From Pseudomonas sp. H1h (GTDB lineage Bacteria > Pseudomonadota > Gammaproteobacteria > Pseudomonadales > Pseudomonadaceae), in NCBI RefSeq assembly GCF_000633255.1, contig NZ_AYMJ01000018.1, forward strand, positions 372,001 through 436,000: a DNA stretch of 64,000 nt, read 5' to 3'. Shown here piece by piece: positions 27,187 through 36,259 of the stretch. The notes under the pieces were generated by a model. It was not told the DNA's origin and did no database searches. It saw nothing but the letters and a program-made list of their open reading frames with translations. Each line of letters begins with the position of its first letter. The stretch's first letter is position 1. Position numbers and translations under genes: made by a program.

Positions 27187-27200
27187 CCGAAGCGTTGAAC

Positions 27201-27233
27201 GCAAACGCCCCGAAACATTGTCGGGGCGTTTGC
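27201..27233. terminator. Bidirectional terminator
   Basis: A perfect 13-base inverted repeat (GCAAACGCCCCGA and its complement) with a 7-base loop, between the convergent HxlR and LLM genes. Confidence 0.85.
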
Positions 27234-27259
27234 TTGCTCGATCTCAACCCGCAGAGTCC

Positions 27260-28303
27260 TTAGCGAAACGCCGGCACCACATGTTGGATGAACAGCGCCA
27301 GCGATTTTTTCTTCTCCGCATGCGGCAAGCTGTTGTCACACCAGAAGCTGAACTCGTCCACCCCCAGTTCCTGGTAGTACTTGATCCGCGGGATGATTTC
27401 TTCGGGCGTGCCGATCATCGCGGTCTTGTGCAGACTCTCCAGTTCAAACTCCGGACGGCCAGCGAATTTCTCTTCCGGGCTCGGGGCCAGGAAGCCGTTG
27501 ACCGGGGTTTGCTTGTTACCGAACCACGCATCGAAGGTGCGATAGAAGCGTGAGATCGCCTTGGCGCCGACTTTCCAGCCGTCCGGGTCATCGGCGGTGT
27601 GCACGTGGGTGTGGCGCAGCACCATCAGTTGCGGACGCGGGACGTCGGGGTTGTTGCCCAGGGCGGTCTGGAATTTGTTCTTCAGGTCGACCACTTCTTC
27701 GTCGCCCTTCATCAACGGCGTGACCATCACGTTGCAGCCGTTGGCCACGGCGAAGTTGTGCGAGTCGGGGTCGCGGGCGGCGATCCACATCGGTGGGTTT
27801 GGCTTCTGAATCGGCTTCGGCACGCTGGTCGAGGTCGGGAATTTCCAGATGTCGCCGTCGTGGGCGTAATCGCCTTGCCACAGGGCGCGGACCACCGGAA
27901 CCATCTCTCGTAGGGCCTGGCCACCGCTGGAGGCGGGCATGCCACCGGCCATGCGATCGAACTCGACTTGATAGGCGCCACGCGCCAGGCCAACTTCCAT
28001 GCGCCCGTTGCTGATGACGTCGAGCAGGGCGCATTCACCGGCCACTCGCAGCGGGTGCCAGAACGGCGCGATGATGGTGCCGGCGCCCAGGTGAATGGTC
28101 GTGGTTTTGGCGGCGAGGTAGGCCAGCAGCGGCATCGGGCTCGGCGAGATGGTGTATTCCATGGCGTGGTGTTCGCCGATCCACACAGTGCTGAAACCAC
28201 CGGCTTCGGCCATCAGGGTCAGTTCGGTCAGGTCTTCGAACAGTTGGCGGTGACTGACGCTTTCGTCCCAGCGTTCCATGTGGATGAACAGGGAAAATTT
28301 CAT
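27260..28303 (-). CDS. LLM-class (luciferase-like) flavin-dependent monooxygenase
   Basis: 347 aa TIM-barrel flavoprotein of the bacterial luciferase group: FSLFIHMERWDESVSHRQLFEDLTELTLMAEAGGFSTVWIGEHHAMEY, LGAGTIIAPFWHPLRVAGECALLDVISNGRMEVGLARG. Such enzymes use reduced FMN delivered by a partner reductase; the flavin reductase at 28463 lies immediately upstream on the same strand. RBS GAGGAA. The combination matches two-component systems such as RutA/RutF or SsuD/SsuE, but the substrate is unknown. A REP pair separates the two genes and may tune relative expression. Confidence 0.92.
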   Translation of the reverse strand: MKFSLFIHMERWDESVSHRQLFEDLTELTLMAEAGGFSTVWIGEHHAMEYTISPSPMPLLAYLAAKTTTIHLGAGTIIAPFWHPLRVAGECALLDVISNGRMEVGLARGAYQVEFDRMAGGMPASSGGQALREMVPVVRALWQGDYAHDGDIWKFPTSTSVPKPIQKPNPPMWIAARDPDSHNFAVANGCNVMVTPLMKGDEEVVDLKNKFQTALGNNPDVPRPQLMVLRHTHVHTADDPDGWKVGAKAISRFYRTFDAWFGNKQTPVNGFLAPSPEEKFAGRPEFELESLHKTAMIGTPEEIIPRIKYYQELGVDEFSFWCDNSLPHAEKKKSLALFIQHVVPAFR

Positions 28304-28344
28304 GACGCTTCCTCGGATCTTTTATTGTTGAGGCTACAAAACTG

Positions 28345-28435
28345 TGTGGGAGGGGGCTTGCTCCCGAAAGCGGTGGATCAATCGAAATCTCTGGTGGCTG
28401 ACACATCGCCTTCGGGAGCAAGCTCCCTCCCACAG
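28345..28435. repeat. REP doublet
   Basis: Two inverted REP copies (TGTGGGAGGGGGCTTGCTCCCG and complement) about 50 bases apart, between the flavin reductase and LLM genes. Confidence 0.9.
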
Positions 28436-28462
28436 TGGATTTTTGTGGAGCTGAAATTTTGC

Positions 28463-28948
28463 TCAGGCCAGAACCGGCAGGGCGCCCATCTTGCCGTGGC
28501 AGTACACCAACGGTCCGCTGTGCTGCTCGGGCACGATCAGGTTCTGCACCGCGCCAACCATGATCGCGTGGTCGCCGCCTTCGTATTCGCGCCACAACTC
28601 ACACTCGATGATAGCCGTCGCGTTGGCCAGGATCGGGTTGCCCAGTTCGCTCAATGTCCACTCGATGCCTTGCGCCTTGTCCTTGCCTTTACGGGCGAAG
28701 GCATAGGCTTCGCTTTGCTGACCACCGGACAGGACGTGGATCGCGAAGCGTTTGTTCTTGATCAGCACGGGGTAGGAGTCAGAGCTGTAGTTGGGGCAGA
28801 ACAGCACCAGCGCCGGGTCCATCGACAGTGAGCTGAACGCACTCGCGGTCAGGCCGACAATCTGACCGTCATCGTCCAGCGTGGTGATAACGGTTACGCC
28901 GGACGGGAACGAGCCCATGACTTGTTTGTAGATGGCGGCATCGATCAT
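28463..28948 (-). CDS. Flavin reductase (HpaC/RutF-like), copy 1
   Basis: 161 aa from MIDAAIYKQVM (28948). Split-barrel flavin reductase with FPSGVTVITTLDDDGQIVGLTASAFSSLSMDPALVLFCPNYSSDSYPVL and GDHAIMVGAVQNL. It supplies reduced FMN to the LLM monooxygenase downstream. A paralog of equal length is at 60810. A GGTATACC palindrome, shared with three other promoters in the window, lies 51 bases upstream. Confidence 0.93.
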   Translation of the reverse strand: MIDAAIYKQVMGSFPSGVTVITTLDDDGQIVGLTASAFSSLSMDPALVLFCPNYSSDSYPVLIKNKRFAIHVLSGGQQSEAYAFARKGKDKAQGIEWTLSELGNPILANATAIIECELWREYEGGDHAIMVGAVQNLIVPEQHSGPLVYCHGKMGALPVLA

Positions 28949-28999
28949 TGGACGGTCCTCGGGTGTTGTAACGCTATTTTTATGTGTTTGTTGGTCTGA

Positions 29000-29009
29000 T
29001 GGTATACCA
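29000..29009. promoter_or_regulatory. GntR-type operator, site A
   Basis: Perfect palindrome TGGTATACCA upstream of the flavin reductase/LLM unit. Matches the TNGT-N-ACNA pattern of FadR-subfamily GntR regulators and the other sites at 29174, 54593 and 55957. Confidence 0.6.
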
Positions 29010-29173
29010 GTATTTTTTCTTTGCAAGGGCTTTCGGGCTGAACCGATAAACGTAGTTGTTTCGTCGGAAACTCAGCGTTTATTGGACTTCTGGCTGGCCT
29101 GCAGGCCGCGGTATCAGTGAGGATGGCGTATCAGATAGCGCTGCAAACTACGGATCAGTCTTGTGAAATGTTT

Positions 29174-29192
29174 GGAATACCATAATATGGTC
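29174..29192. promoter_or_regulatory. GntR-type operator, site B
   Basis: GGAATACCATAATATGGTC, 75 bases upstream of the NCS1 permease start. Its first 16 bases are identical to the complement of the site upstream of the ABC importer (54593-54615). Confidence 0.6.
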
Positions 29193-29266
29193 TGCATCTG
29201 AGGGGCGGCCACAGAGCTCCCCCGGTTTGGCTTCATACAAAGATAAGAACAGACAAACTCGAGTTC

Positions 29267-30679
29267 ATGCATATGTCCCAGATGTCCCGGCAAGATCCGT
29301 TGATCGAGAATCATACGGTCGACTACGTCCCACTCGCGGAACGCCACGGGAAGGCCCGCGACCTTTTCACCTTGTGGTTCAGCACCAACATCGCGCCACT
29401 GCCCATCGTCACCGGCGCCATGGTGGTTCAGGTGTTTCATCTCGATTTGCTCTGGGGGTTGCTGGCAATTGCGCTGGGGCACCTGATCGGCGGGGTAGTG
29501 ATTGCCCTGGCGTCGGCGCAAGGCCCGCGCATGGGCATTCCGCAAATGGTCCAGAGTCGCGGCCAGTTCGGGCGTTATGGCGCGCTGTTGATCGTGTTCT
29601 TCGCGGCGCTCATCTACATTGGTTTCTTCATTTCCAACATCGTCCTTGCCGGCAAATCGATTGTCGGCATTGCGCCGTCGGTGCCCGCGCCGCTGAGCAT
29701 TCTGACGGGTGCGCTGGCGGCCACGGCGATTGGTGTGATCGGCTACAACTTCATCCACACGCTCAACCGCATCGGCACCTGGGTGATGGGCAGCGCGCTG
29801 CTCGCCGGTTTCATTTACATCTTTGCGCACGATTTGCCAGCGGACTTTCTGACGCGCGGTAGCTTCAACCTGTCGGGCTGGCTGGCGACGGTGTCGCTGG
29901 GGATCATCTGGCAGATCAGCTTCTCGCCATACGTGTCCGACTATTCGCGTTACCTGCCGGCGGACATCGGTATCGCCAAGCCGTTTTTCGCGACTTACCT
30001 GGGCGCGACGCTGGGCACGATTCTGTCGTTCAGTTTCGGCGCCGTGGCGGTGCTGGCAACGCCTGAAGGCACCGAGGCGATGGCGGCGGTCAGGCAGTCC
30101 ACCGGGTGGCTGGGGCCGATTCTGATGGTGCTGTTCCTGCTCAATATCATCAGCCATAACGCCTTGAATCTGTACGGCGCGGTGCTGTCGATCATCACCT
30201 CGATCCAGACGTTTGCCAGCCAGTGGACGCCAAGCATCAAGGTGCGCGTGCTGCTGTCGAGCGTGGTGTTGGCGGGCTGCTGTGTGGTCGCGCTGGGGGC
30301 CTCGGCGGATTTCATTTCGCAGTTCATAGGGCTGATTCTTGCGTTGCTGCTGGTGCTGGTGCCGTGGGCGTCGATCAACCTGATCGACTTCTACCTGATC
30401 AAGCGCGGCGTGTATGACATCACTTCGATCTTCCGTGCTGACGGCGGGATTTACGGGCGCTTCAACCTGCACGCGATCATTGCCTATTTCATCGGCATCA
30501 TCGTGCAGCTGCCATTCGCCAATACCTCGTTGTACGCCGGGCCATACGCCAACCTGGTGGACGGTGCGGACCTGTCGTGGCTGTTCGGCCTGGTGGTGAC
30601 GGTGCCGCTGTATTACTGCCTCGCCACTCGTGGGCAGACTCAACGGAGCAGGGCGGCGCGGTTGGGTTACACCGACTGA
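29267..30679 (+). CDS. NCS1 family nucleobase/cytosine-type permease
   Basis: 470 aa, 12 helices. NCS1 features: DLFTLWFSTNIAPLPIVTGAMVV near residue 33, RMGIPQMVQSRGQFGRYGALLIVFF, and NLIDFYLIKRGVYDI. The family takes up cytosine, purines, allantoin, hydantoins or thiamine-like rings with H+ or Na+. The start is uncertain (ATGs at 29267, 29273, 29282; no strong RBS). The shared operator suggests its substrate feeds the pathway encoded by the LLM and 59-64 kb genes. Confidence 0.9.
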   Translation: MHMSQMSRQDPLIENHTVDYVPLAERHGKARDLFTLWFSTNIAPLPIVTGAMVVQVFHLDLLWGLLAIALGHLIGGVVIALASAQGPRMGIPQMVQSRGQFGRYGALLIVFFAALIYIGFFISNIVLAGKSIVGIAPSVPAPLSILTGALAATAIGVIGYNFIHTLNRIGTWVMGSALLAGFIYIFAHDLPADFLTRGSFNLSGWLATVSLGIIWQISFSPYVSDYSRYLPADIGIAKPFFATYLGATLGTILSFSFGAVAVLATPEGTEAMAAVRQSTGWLGPILMVLFLLNIISHNALNLYGAVLSIITSIQTFASQWTPSIKVRVLLSSVVLAGCCVVALGASADFISQFIGLILALLLVLVPWASINLIDFYLIKRGVYDITSIFRADGGIYGRFNLHAIIAYFIGIIVQLPFANTSLYAGPYANLVDGADLSWLFGLVVTVPLYYCLATRGQTQRSRAARLGYTD

Positions 30680-30695
30680 GTTCGTCTCCCCTTTG

Positions 30696-30727
30696 AAATG
30701 CCCGGCACTGCGCCGGGCATTTTAGTT
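30696..30727 (+). terminator. Rho-independent terminator after permease
   Basis: AAATGCCCGGC (30696-30706) and GCCGGGCATTT (30712-30722) with a 5-base loop, followed by TAGTTT. Confidence 0.85.
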
Positions 30728-30928
30728 TCCGCATTCCGGCGGTCATTCAAATTGGCCATTTCGATCCCCTTTTGGCCCATCACCCACTGTGCCGCGACCC
30801 CGCTGTCGGCAAGAATCAACGCTACAACGAAACGCTGGACCTTCCTTGCCCTTGGCTACCTTTACAGCCGCTGCCGTGTACAGAACATAAAAACCATCGA
30901 TCTCACGTCGCAATCCGGGGAAACAACC

Positions 30929-32029
30929 ATGGTCACGATCAAACGCATTCTGGGTGCCACCGTGTGTGGGCTGACGCTGCTGGCCAGCGCGGTGCACGCC
31001 GAACAGCGCGAGCTGCGGGTGTACAACTGGGCGGATTACATCCTGCCGTCCGTGCCCAAGGATTTCGCCACGAAGACCGGCATCAAAGTGACCTGGGACA
31101 CCTTCGACACCAACGAATCGCTGGAAGCCAAGTTGCTCACCGGCAACTCCGGCTACGACCTGGTGGTGCCGTCGAACCAGTTCATCGACACCCAGATCAA
31201 GGCTGGCGTGTTCCAGAAACTCGACAAGTCGAAGCTGCCGAACTGGAGCCACCAGGACCCGGCGCTGCTCAAGCTGCTGGATGCCAACGACCCCGGAAAC
31301 CAGTACGGCGTGCCCTACATGTACGGCACCGTGCTGATCGGCTTCAACCCGGCCAAGGTCAAGGCTGCATTGGGCGACAACGCACCGGTGGACAGTTGGG
31401 ATCTGGTGTTCAAGCCGCAGAACATGGAGAAACTCAAATCCTGCGGCGTGGCGATGCTCGATTCGCCGTCGGAGATTCTGCCGCTGGCCCTGCATTACCT
31501 CGGCCTCGACCCGAACAGCCAGAACCCTGCCGACTATGAAAAGGCCAAGGATCTGATGCTGAAAATTCGCCCTTATGTCACCTACTTCAACTCGGCCAAG
31601 TACATGACCGACATCGCCAACGGCGACATTTGCGTGGCCATCGGTTACTCCGGCAGCTTCTATCAGTTCGGCAATCGCGCCAAAGAGGCGGGCAACGGCG
31701 TGGTGGTCGACTGGCGTCTGCCGAAGGAGGGCGCGCCGATCTGGTTCGATACTTTCGCGATTCCAAAGAGCGCGAAGAATGTCGAAGAGGCGCATGAATT
31801 CCTCAACACGCTGCTCGACCCGAAAGTGATTGCGCCAATCAGCGACTTCCTCGGTTATCCGAACGTGAATAAGGACTCGATGTCGCTGGTCAACAAGGAC
31901 ATCACCGGCAACCCGAACCTGACGCCGACCAGCGAAGCGCTGAAAACCCTGTACGTCGTCCAGCCACTACCGCAGAAGCTCGAACGTGTACGCACCCGGG
32001 TGTGGACCAGCATCAAATCCGACAAGTAA
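30929..32029 (+). CDS. PotF-like periplasmic polyamine-binding protein (orphan)
   Basis: 366 aa from ATG 30929 (GGGGA upstream). Signal peptide MVTIKRILGATVCGLTLLASAVHA. The mature protein opens ELRVYNWADYILPSVPKDFATKTGIKVTWDTFDTNESLEAKLL, the standard PotF/SpuD start, with binding-site segments SGYDLVVPSNQF, YMYGTVLIGFN and IGYSGSFYQFGN. No permease or ATPase gene adjoins it, so it must share a transporter encoded elsewhere or act as a sensor. Confidence 0.92.
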   Translation: MVTIKRILGATVCGLTLLASAVHAEQRELRVYNWADYILPSVPKDFATKTGIKVTWDTFDTNESLEAKLLTGNSGYDLVVPSNQFIDTQIKAGVFQKLDKSKLPNWSHQDPALLKLLDANDPGNQYGVPYMYGTVLIGFNPAKVKAALGDNAPVDSWDLVFKPQNMEKLKSCGVAMLDSPSEILPLALHYLGLDPNSQNPADYEKAKDLMLKIRPYVTYFNSAKYMTDIANGDICVAIGYSGSFYQFGNRAKEAGNGVVVDWRLPKEGAPIWFDTFAIPKSAKNVEEAHEFLNTLLDPKVIAPISDFLGYPNVNKDSMSLVNKDITGNPNLTPTSEALKTLYVVQPLPQKLERVRTRVWTSIKSDK

Positions 32030-32035
32030 ACCGTT

Positions 32036-32402
32036 CCCCTACAGGAATGAGCCTGCTCGCAAAGGCGTCCGATCAGCCGACATCTTCACCGGATGACCCA
32101 CCGCCTTCGTGAGCAAGCCCACTCCCACCCTTGATCCCGGTCAGCCCTGAATTCTCCATCCACCGCCTATCCCCCTGTGGGAGCGGGCTTGCTCGCGAAG
32201 GCGCCGGATCAGCCACCATCTTCACCAAATGACCCACCGCCTTCGTGAGCAAGCCCACTCCCACCCTTGATCCCGGATAGCCCCGAATTCTCCCTCCACC
32301 AACGATCCCCCTGTGGGAGCGGGCTTGCTCGCGAAGGCGCCGGTTCAGCCACCATCTTCACCAAATGACACACTGCCTTCGCGAGCAGGCCCACTCCTAC
32401 AG
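32036..32402. repeat. Tandem REP-doublet array 1
   Basis: About 2.6 copies of a 136-base unit: REP (CTGTGGGAGCGGGCTTGCTCGCG), ATCAGCCACCATCTTCACC linker, inverted REP, then a TTGATCCCGG...CGAATTC spacer. Unit starts at 32175 and 32311 are exactly 136 apart; the left end has a degraded copy. The right end contains the terC stop codon. Confidence 0.9.
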
Positions 32403-33362
32403 TTGGACGTTTTCCTTACGGGTGACGATCAGGCTCAACACCACCGATCCCAGAATCACCCCGCCCACCACCGCCAGCGACCATTCCACCGGCATGTGAA
32501 TCCAGGGCATCAATGTCATCTTGCCGCCGATGAACACCAGTACGATCGCCAGTCCGTACTTGAGCAGATGAAAGCGGTCGGCCATGTCCGCCAACAGAAA
32601 GTACAGCGCCCGCAGGCCCATGATCGCGAAGATGTTCGAGGTGAAGACAATGAACGGGTCGGTGGTGACGGCGAAGATCGCCGGGATGCTGTCGACCGCG
32701 AACATCAGGTCGCTGGCCTCGATCAGCACCAGCACCAGGAACATCGGCGTCGCCCAGCGCACGCCGTTCAGCCGGACGAAAAAGCGTTCGCCATGAAAGC
32801 CCTTGGTGATCCGCAAATGCCCACGCACCCAGCGCAGCAACGGGTTGTTGTCGAGGTCCGGTTGCTGCTCGGCGAACATCAGCATCTTGATCCCGGTGAT
32901 GATCAAGAACACCCCGAAGGCATACAGCAGCCATTCGAACTGCGACACCAGCCACACGCCGGCGAAGATCATCGCCGCACGCATCACAATCGCCCCAAGC
33001 ACGCCATACAGCAGCACCCGGCGTTGCAGTTCCGGCGGCACGGCGAAGTAGCTGAAGATCATCACGAAGACGAACATGTTGTCGATCGACAGCGATTGCT
33101 CGATCAGATACCCGGTGAGGAATTCCAGGGTCTTGCGCTGAGCGATTTCAGCGCCGAACTCGCCGTTCAAGTACCACCAGAGCAATCCAGCGAACGCCAT
33201 GGCCAGCGCGCACCAGGCGATCACCCAGCATGATGCTTCCCGCACCGACACTCGATGCGCCTTGCGTCCGCCGAAGACGAACAGGTCCAGTGCAAGCATG
33301 GCGAGGACGAAGACGATAAAGGCGCCCCACATCCACGGTTCGCCGATATTCAGGGGCGACAT
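32397..33362 (-). CDS. TerC/Alx family membrane protein
   Basis: 321 aa, about nine helices. Conserved acidic motifs: LALDLFVFGGRKAHRVSVREA near residue 24, EQSLSIDNMFVFVMIFSYF near 90, and LVLIEASDLMFAVDSIPAIFAVTTDPFIVFTSNIFAIMGLRALYF. Relatives (Alx, TerC, MeeF) take part in Mn export or metalation of secreted proteins. No yybP-ykoY element was found in its leader, unlike mntP here. The final codon NVQL-stop lies inside the edge of a REP array. Confidence 0.92.
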   Translation of the reverse strand: MSPLNIGEPWMWGAFIVFVLAMLALDLFVFGGRKAHRVSVREASCWVIAWCALAMAFAGLLWWYLNGEFGAEIAQRKTLEFLTGYLIEQSLSIDNMFVFVMIFSYFAVPPELQRRVLLYGVLGAIVMRAAMIFAGVWLVSQFEWLLYAFGVFLIITGIKMLMFAEQQPDLDNNPLLRWVRGHLRITKGFHGERFFVRLNGVRWATPMFLVLVLIEASDLMFAVDSIPAIFAVTTDPFIVFTSNIFAIMGLRALYFLLADMADRFHLLKYGLAIVLVFIGGKMTLMPWIHMPVEWSLAVVGGVILGSVVLSLIVTRKENVQL

Positions 33363-33499
33363 GGCGTTCTCCTTGTCCGAGCGGGTTTGGACGAGGCCAT
33401 GCTAGCGGGGAGATTGTGCGCAAGAAAAATCGCTTATTCCTGAGCATCAGTTCGGGAAAAACGAAGTGTTGGAGGTGAGCGCAGGCGGGAAGTGCGTTA

Positions 33500-33541
33500 G
33501 AGGACGGGATCGAGACCTTTGCGGCCCCAATCCCGTCCTGT
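33500..33541 (-). terminator. Possible terminator after amidase
   Basis: AGGACGGGAT and ATCCCGTCCT form a 10-base stem around a 22-base loop just past the amidase stop. No clear T run, so it may work only with Rho. Confidence 0.4.
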
Positions 33542-33545
33542 GTTG

Positions 33546-35258
33546 TTACTTGTCGGAATTCAGTGCCGGCGTGCGCGGCGGTACCTGACGCTTCGAGCCG
33601 GTGGCTTCAAATGCGGAGGCCAGGCGCAGCAGATTCGAGTCATCATAGGCGCGACCGGCGAAGGTCAGGCCGACCGGCATGCCGATGTCCGCCATGATGC
33701 CCATCGGCACGGTGACGGTCGGTACGCCCAGGTGACGGATCGCCAGGTTGCCGTTGGCGACCCAGATGCCGTTGCTCCAGGCAATGTCCGCCGATTCCGG
33801 ATTGATATCGGCATCCGCCGGGCCAACGTCGGCGTTGGTCGGGAACAGCACCGCGTCGAGTTTGAGCGTGTCCATCCAGTCTTCCAGGTCGAGCTTGCGG
33901 GTCTTTTCCAGGCCGCGCAGGCCGTCCGGCAGGGTCGGGATCTGGTCCCACGGGGTGATGCCGCGCTGGGCCATGCGCACGTATTCGTCCATACCGGCGG
34001 CCAGATCGCCTTCACGGTTGGGCAGGGTGCCGGGGTCGTGCGGGAAGATCTTCGGCCCGTCGACGTCGGCCAGACGGTTGAGCTTCGGATCCCCGTTGGC
34101 GCGCAGGAAATCGTCGAAGGCCCAGGCCGACAGGTCCCACAGCTCGTGGTGCAGAAACTCCTTGGAGACGATGCCGCGATTGAACACGGTCGGTGCGCCG
34201 GGGCGGTCGCCTTCGCAGTTGGAGACCAGCGGGAAATCCACTTCGATGACTTCGGCGCCGGCCGCTTCCAGAGCGGCGCGGGCCTGTTTCCACAGGTCGA
34301 TCACCGATGGGCGGGTGTTGATGCGTTGCCCGGTCGGGCCACCGATGCCCGGGGCTTCACTGGTGCCGGCTTCAGGGTCGGCGTTGATGTACATCTTTGG
34401 CACGCCGAGGCGTTTGCCGGCCAGTGCGGCGGGCTTCACTGCCAGTTCGGCGTAGGAGGCGGGGCGCACCGAGTCGACGCTCGGAATCGGCACCCACGGC
34501 TGCAGGCGCCACAGATCGCCACGGGTGTCGGGGTCTTGCGCGACCACCACATCGAGCACTTCGAGCAGGTCGGCCATGGTTCGCGCGTACGGCACAACCA
34601 CGTCCATGGTTGGCGTCAGCGGCCAGTTGCCGCGCACCGAAATCACTCCGCGCGACGGCGTGTAGGCGCACAAACCGTTGTTCGAAGCCGGGCCGCGCCC
34701 GCTCGACCAGGTTTCTTCCGCCAGACCGAAGGCCGAGAAGCTCGCGGCGGTGGCGGTGCCGGCACCGTTGGACGAACCGGAGGCGAACGGCGCCGTCAGG
34801 TAGGCGGCGTTGTACGGGCTTTCGGCCCGGCCATAGACACCACGCTGCATGCCGCCATTGGCCATCGGCGGCATGTTGGTCTTGCCCAGGCAGATTGCCC
34901 CGGCGGCGCGCAGGCGTTCGATGGTGAACGCGTCGCGATGCGCCACCAGATCGGCAAACGCCGGGCTGCCGGAAGCAGCGGTCAGCCCCTTGACCAGGTA
35001 GCTGTCCTTGGCGGTGTAAGGGATGCCGTCGAGCGGGCCCAGGGTTTCGCCCTTGGCCCGGCGCGCGTCTGAGGCCTGGGCTTCAGCCAGTGCCTCGGGG
35101 TTGCGCACCACCACGGCATTCAGCGCCGTGGCGGTGTTCGGGCCATCGTAGGCGTCGATCCGGGCCAGATAGGCCTGCACCAGTTCAACCGCGGTGGTCC
35201 GGCCGGCGTCGAGCGCCGCGCGTAATTGAGCAATGGAGACTTCAGTGACTTCGATCAT
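33546..35258 (-). CDS. Amidase-signature family amidase
   Basis: 570 aa from MIEVTEVSIAQLRAALDAGRTTAVELVQAY (35258); an upstream open frame is spurious. The amidase-signature Ser-Ser-Lys triad is recognisable: Lys in DGIPYTAKDSYLVKG, cis-Ser in FASGSSNGAGTATAAS, and nucleophile Ser in AEETWSSGRGPASNNG, where the usual TGGS is TWSS. NAVVVRNPEAL precedes as usual. It should hydrolyse a small aliphatic or aromatic amide to acid and ammonia. No signal peptide. Divergent gene neighbours: an AraC regulator lies upstream on the same strand. Confidence 0.88.
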   Translation of the reverse strand: MIEVTEVSIAQLRAALDAGRTTAVELVQAYLARIDAYDGPNTATALNAVVVRNPEALAEAQASDARRAKGETLGPLDGIPYTAKDSYLVKGLTAASGSPAFADLVAHRDAFTIERLRAAGAICLGKTNMPPMANGGMQRGVYGRAESPYNAAYLTAPFASGSSNGAGTATAASFSAFGLAEETWSSGRGPASNNGLCAYTPSRGVISVRGNWPLTPTMDVVVPYARTMADLLEVLDVVVAQDPDTRGDLWRLQPWVPIPSVDSVRPASYAELAVKPAALAGKRLGVPKMYINADPEAGTSEAPGIGGPTGQRINTRPSVIDLWKQARAALEAAGAEVIEVDFPLVSNCEGDRPGAPTVFNRGIVSKEFLHHELWDLSAWAFDDFLRANGDPKLNRLADVDGPKIFPHDPGTLPNREGDLAAGMDEYVRMAQRGITPWDQIPTLPDGLRGLEKTRKLDLEDWMDTLKLDAVLFPTNADVGPADADINPESADIAWSNGIWVANGNLAIRHLGVPTVTVPMGIMADIGMPVGLTFAGRAYDDSNLLRLASAFEATGSKRQVPPRTPALNSDK

Positions 35259-35397
35259 GCTGTTACCGCCGACAGGTTCGCTAAAGGGGTGGGTCATTAT
35301 GGTTATCGTCGAAACGTGTAAAGAATTACGTATGGGCGAAACTCTACCCTGAACTTTGCCGAATGGCATGTGCTAATTCGATAAATATCGACAAAAC

Positions 35398-36186
35398 TCA
35401 ACGAAAAAACTCTCCCGGCGTCTCGCCAAACTGCTGCCGGAAGGCAGCGATGAACGCCGATGTCGAGTCATAACCGCAGGCCAGAGCCACATCGGTGACG
35501 CGTTCGCCGCGCTCCAGCGGGGTCAACGCGCCCAACAGGCGCAGGCGTTGGCGCCAGGCGCGGAAGGTCAGACCGGTGTCGCGTAAAAACAAACGGCTGA
35601 GGGTTTTTTCGGTGATGCCGAATTGTTCGCTCCAGTGCTGCAGTGTGGTCTGCTGTTCCGGATGTTGCTCCAGGCTTTGATAGATCTGCCGCAGACGACT
35701 GTCCTGCGGCAGTGGCAACATCAGGTCGATCTGCGGCGCCTCGGCCAATTGATCGAGGATCACCTGGGCCAGCCGACCATGCGCACCGTTCTGGTCGTAT
35801 TCCACCGGCACCCGACTGAACGCGCGAATCAGCTCGCGCAACAGGTCGCTGACGCCGAGCACATGACAGCGTTCAAGCGCCCAGCCGGCCACGCTGCAAT
35901 CGATGTACAAGCTGCGCATTTCGGTGTGCGGCGAGCTGAACACACGATGCGGAACGCCTGCCGGAATCCACACCGCGCGCTCCGGTGGTGCGACGAAACG
36001 CCCGGCGCTGGTCTGCACTTCGAGCACACCCTGAATCGCGTACGACAATTGCACCCACGGGTGGCTGTGACGCCGGGTCAGTGCGCGATTAGGCAACGAT
36101 TCGGTGCGCCCGTACAGCGGACGCGGCAGGCTGGGTAGCCCGGGAATGCTGCGCCGGAAGCTTTTCTCGTGTCCTTTAGGCGGCAT
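35398..36186 (-). CDS. AraC family regulator with N-terminal cupin
   Basis: 262 aa. Cupin part: RRHSHPWVQLSYAIQGVLEVQTSAGRFVAPPERAVWIPAGVPHRV. DNA-binding part: HWSEQFGITEKTLSRLFLRDTGLTFRAWRQRLRLL and ALACGYDSTSAFIAAFRQQFGETPGEFF. Divergent from the SBF transporter gene (74-base gap), the most likely target; similar AraC/transporter pairs (NimR/NimT-like layout) are common. Confidence 0.92.
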   Translation of the reverse strand: MPPKGHEKSFRRSIPGLPSLPRPLYGRTESLPNRALTRRHSHPWVQLSYAIQGVLEVQTSAGRFVAPPERAVWIPAGVPHRVFSSPHTEMRSLYIDCSVAGWALERCHVLGVSDLLRELIRAFSRVPVEYDQNGAHGRLAQVILDQLAEAPQIDLMLPLPQDSRLRQIYQSLEQHPEQQTTLQHWSEQFGITEKTLSRLFLRDTGLTFRAWRQRLRLLGALTPLERGERVTDVALACGYDSTSAFIAAFRQQFGETPGEFFR

Positions 36187-36259
36187 CTACTGGCTCTTCG
36201 GCGTTAGTCGGTAATTTCTGCTCACGTTAGAGTCGCAGTCACGTACTGGCAACCCCCGG

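Noticed and set aside
29114-30643. 509-aa open frame on the minus strand
   Set aside because: Antisense to the NCS1 permease; composition rich in His/Arg/Gln typical of a GC-rich shadow frame, no domain seen.
33519-35072. 517-aa open frame on the plus strand
   Set aside because: Antisense to the amidase, whose catalytic motifs are clear; low-complexity Arg/Gly/His reading.
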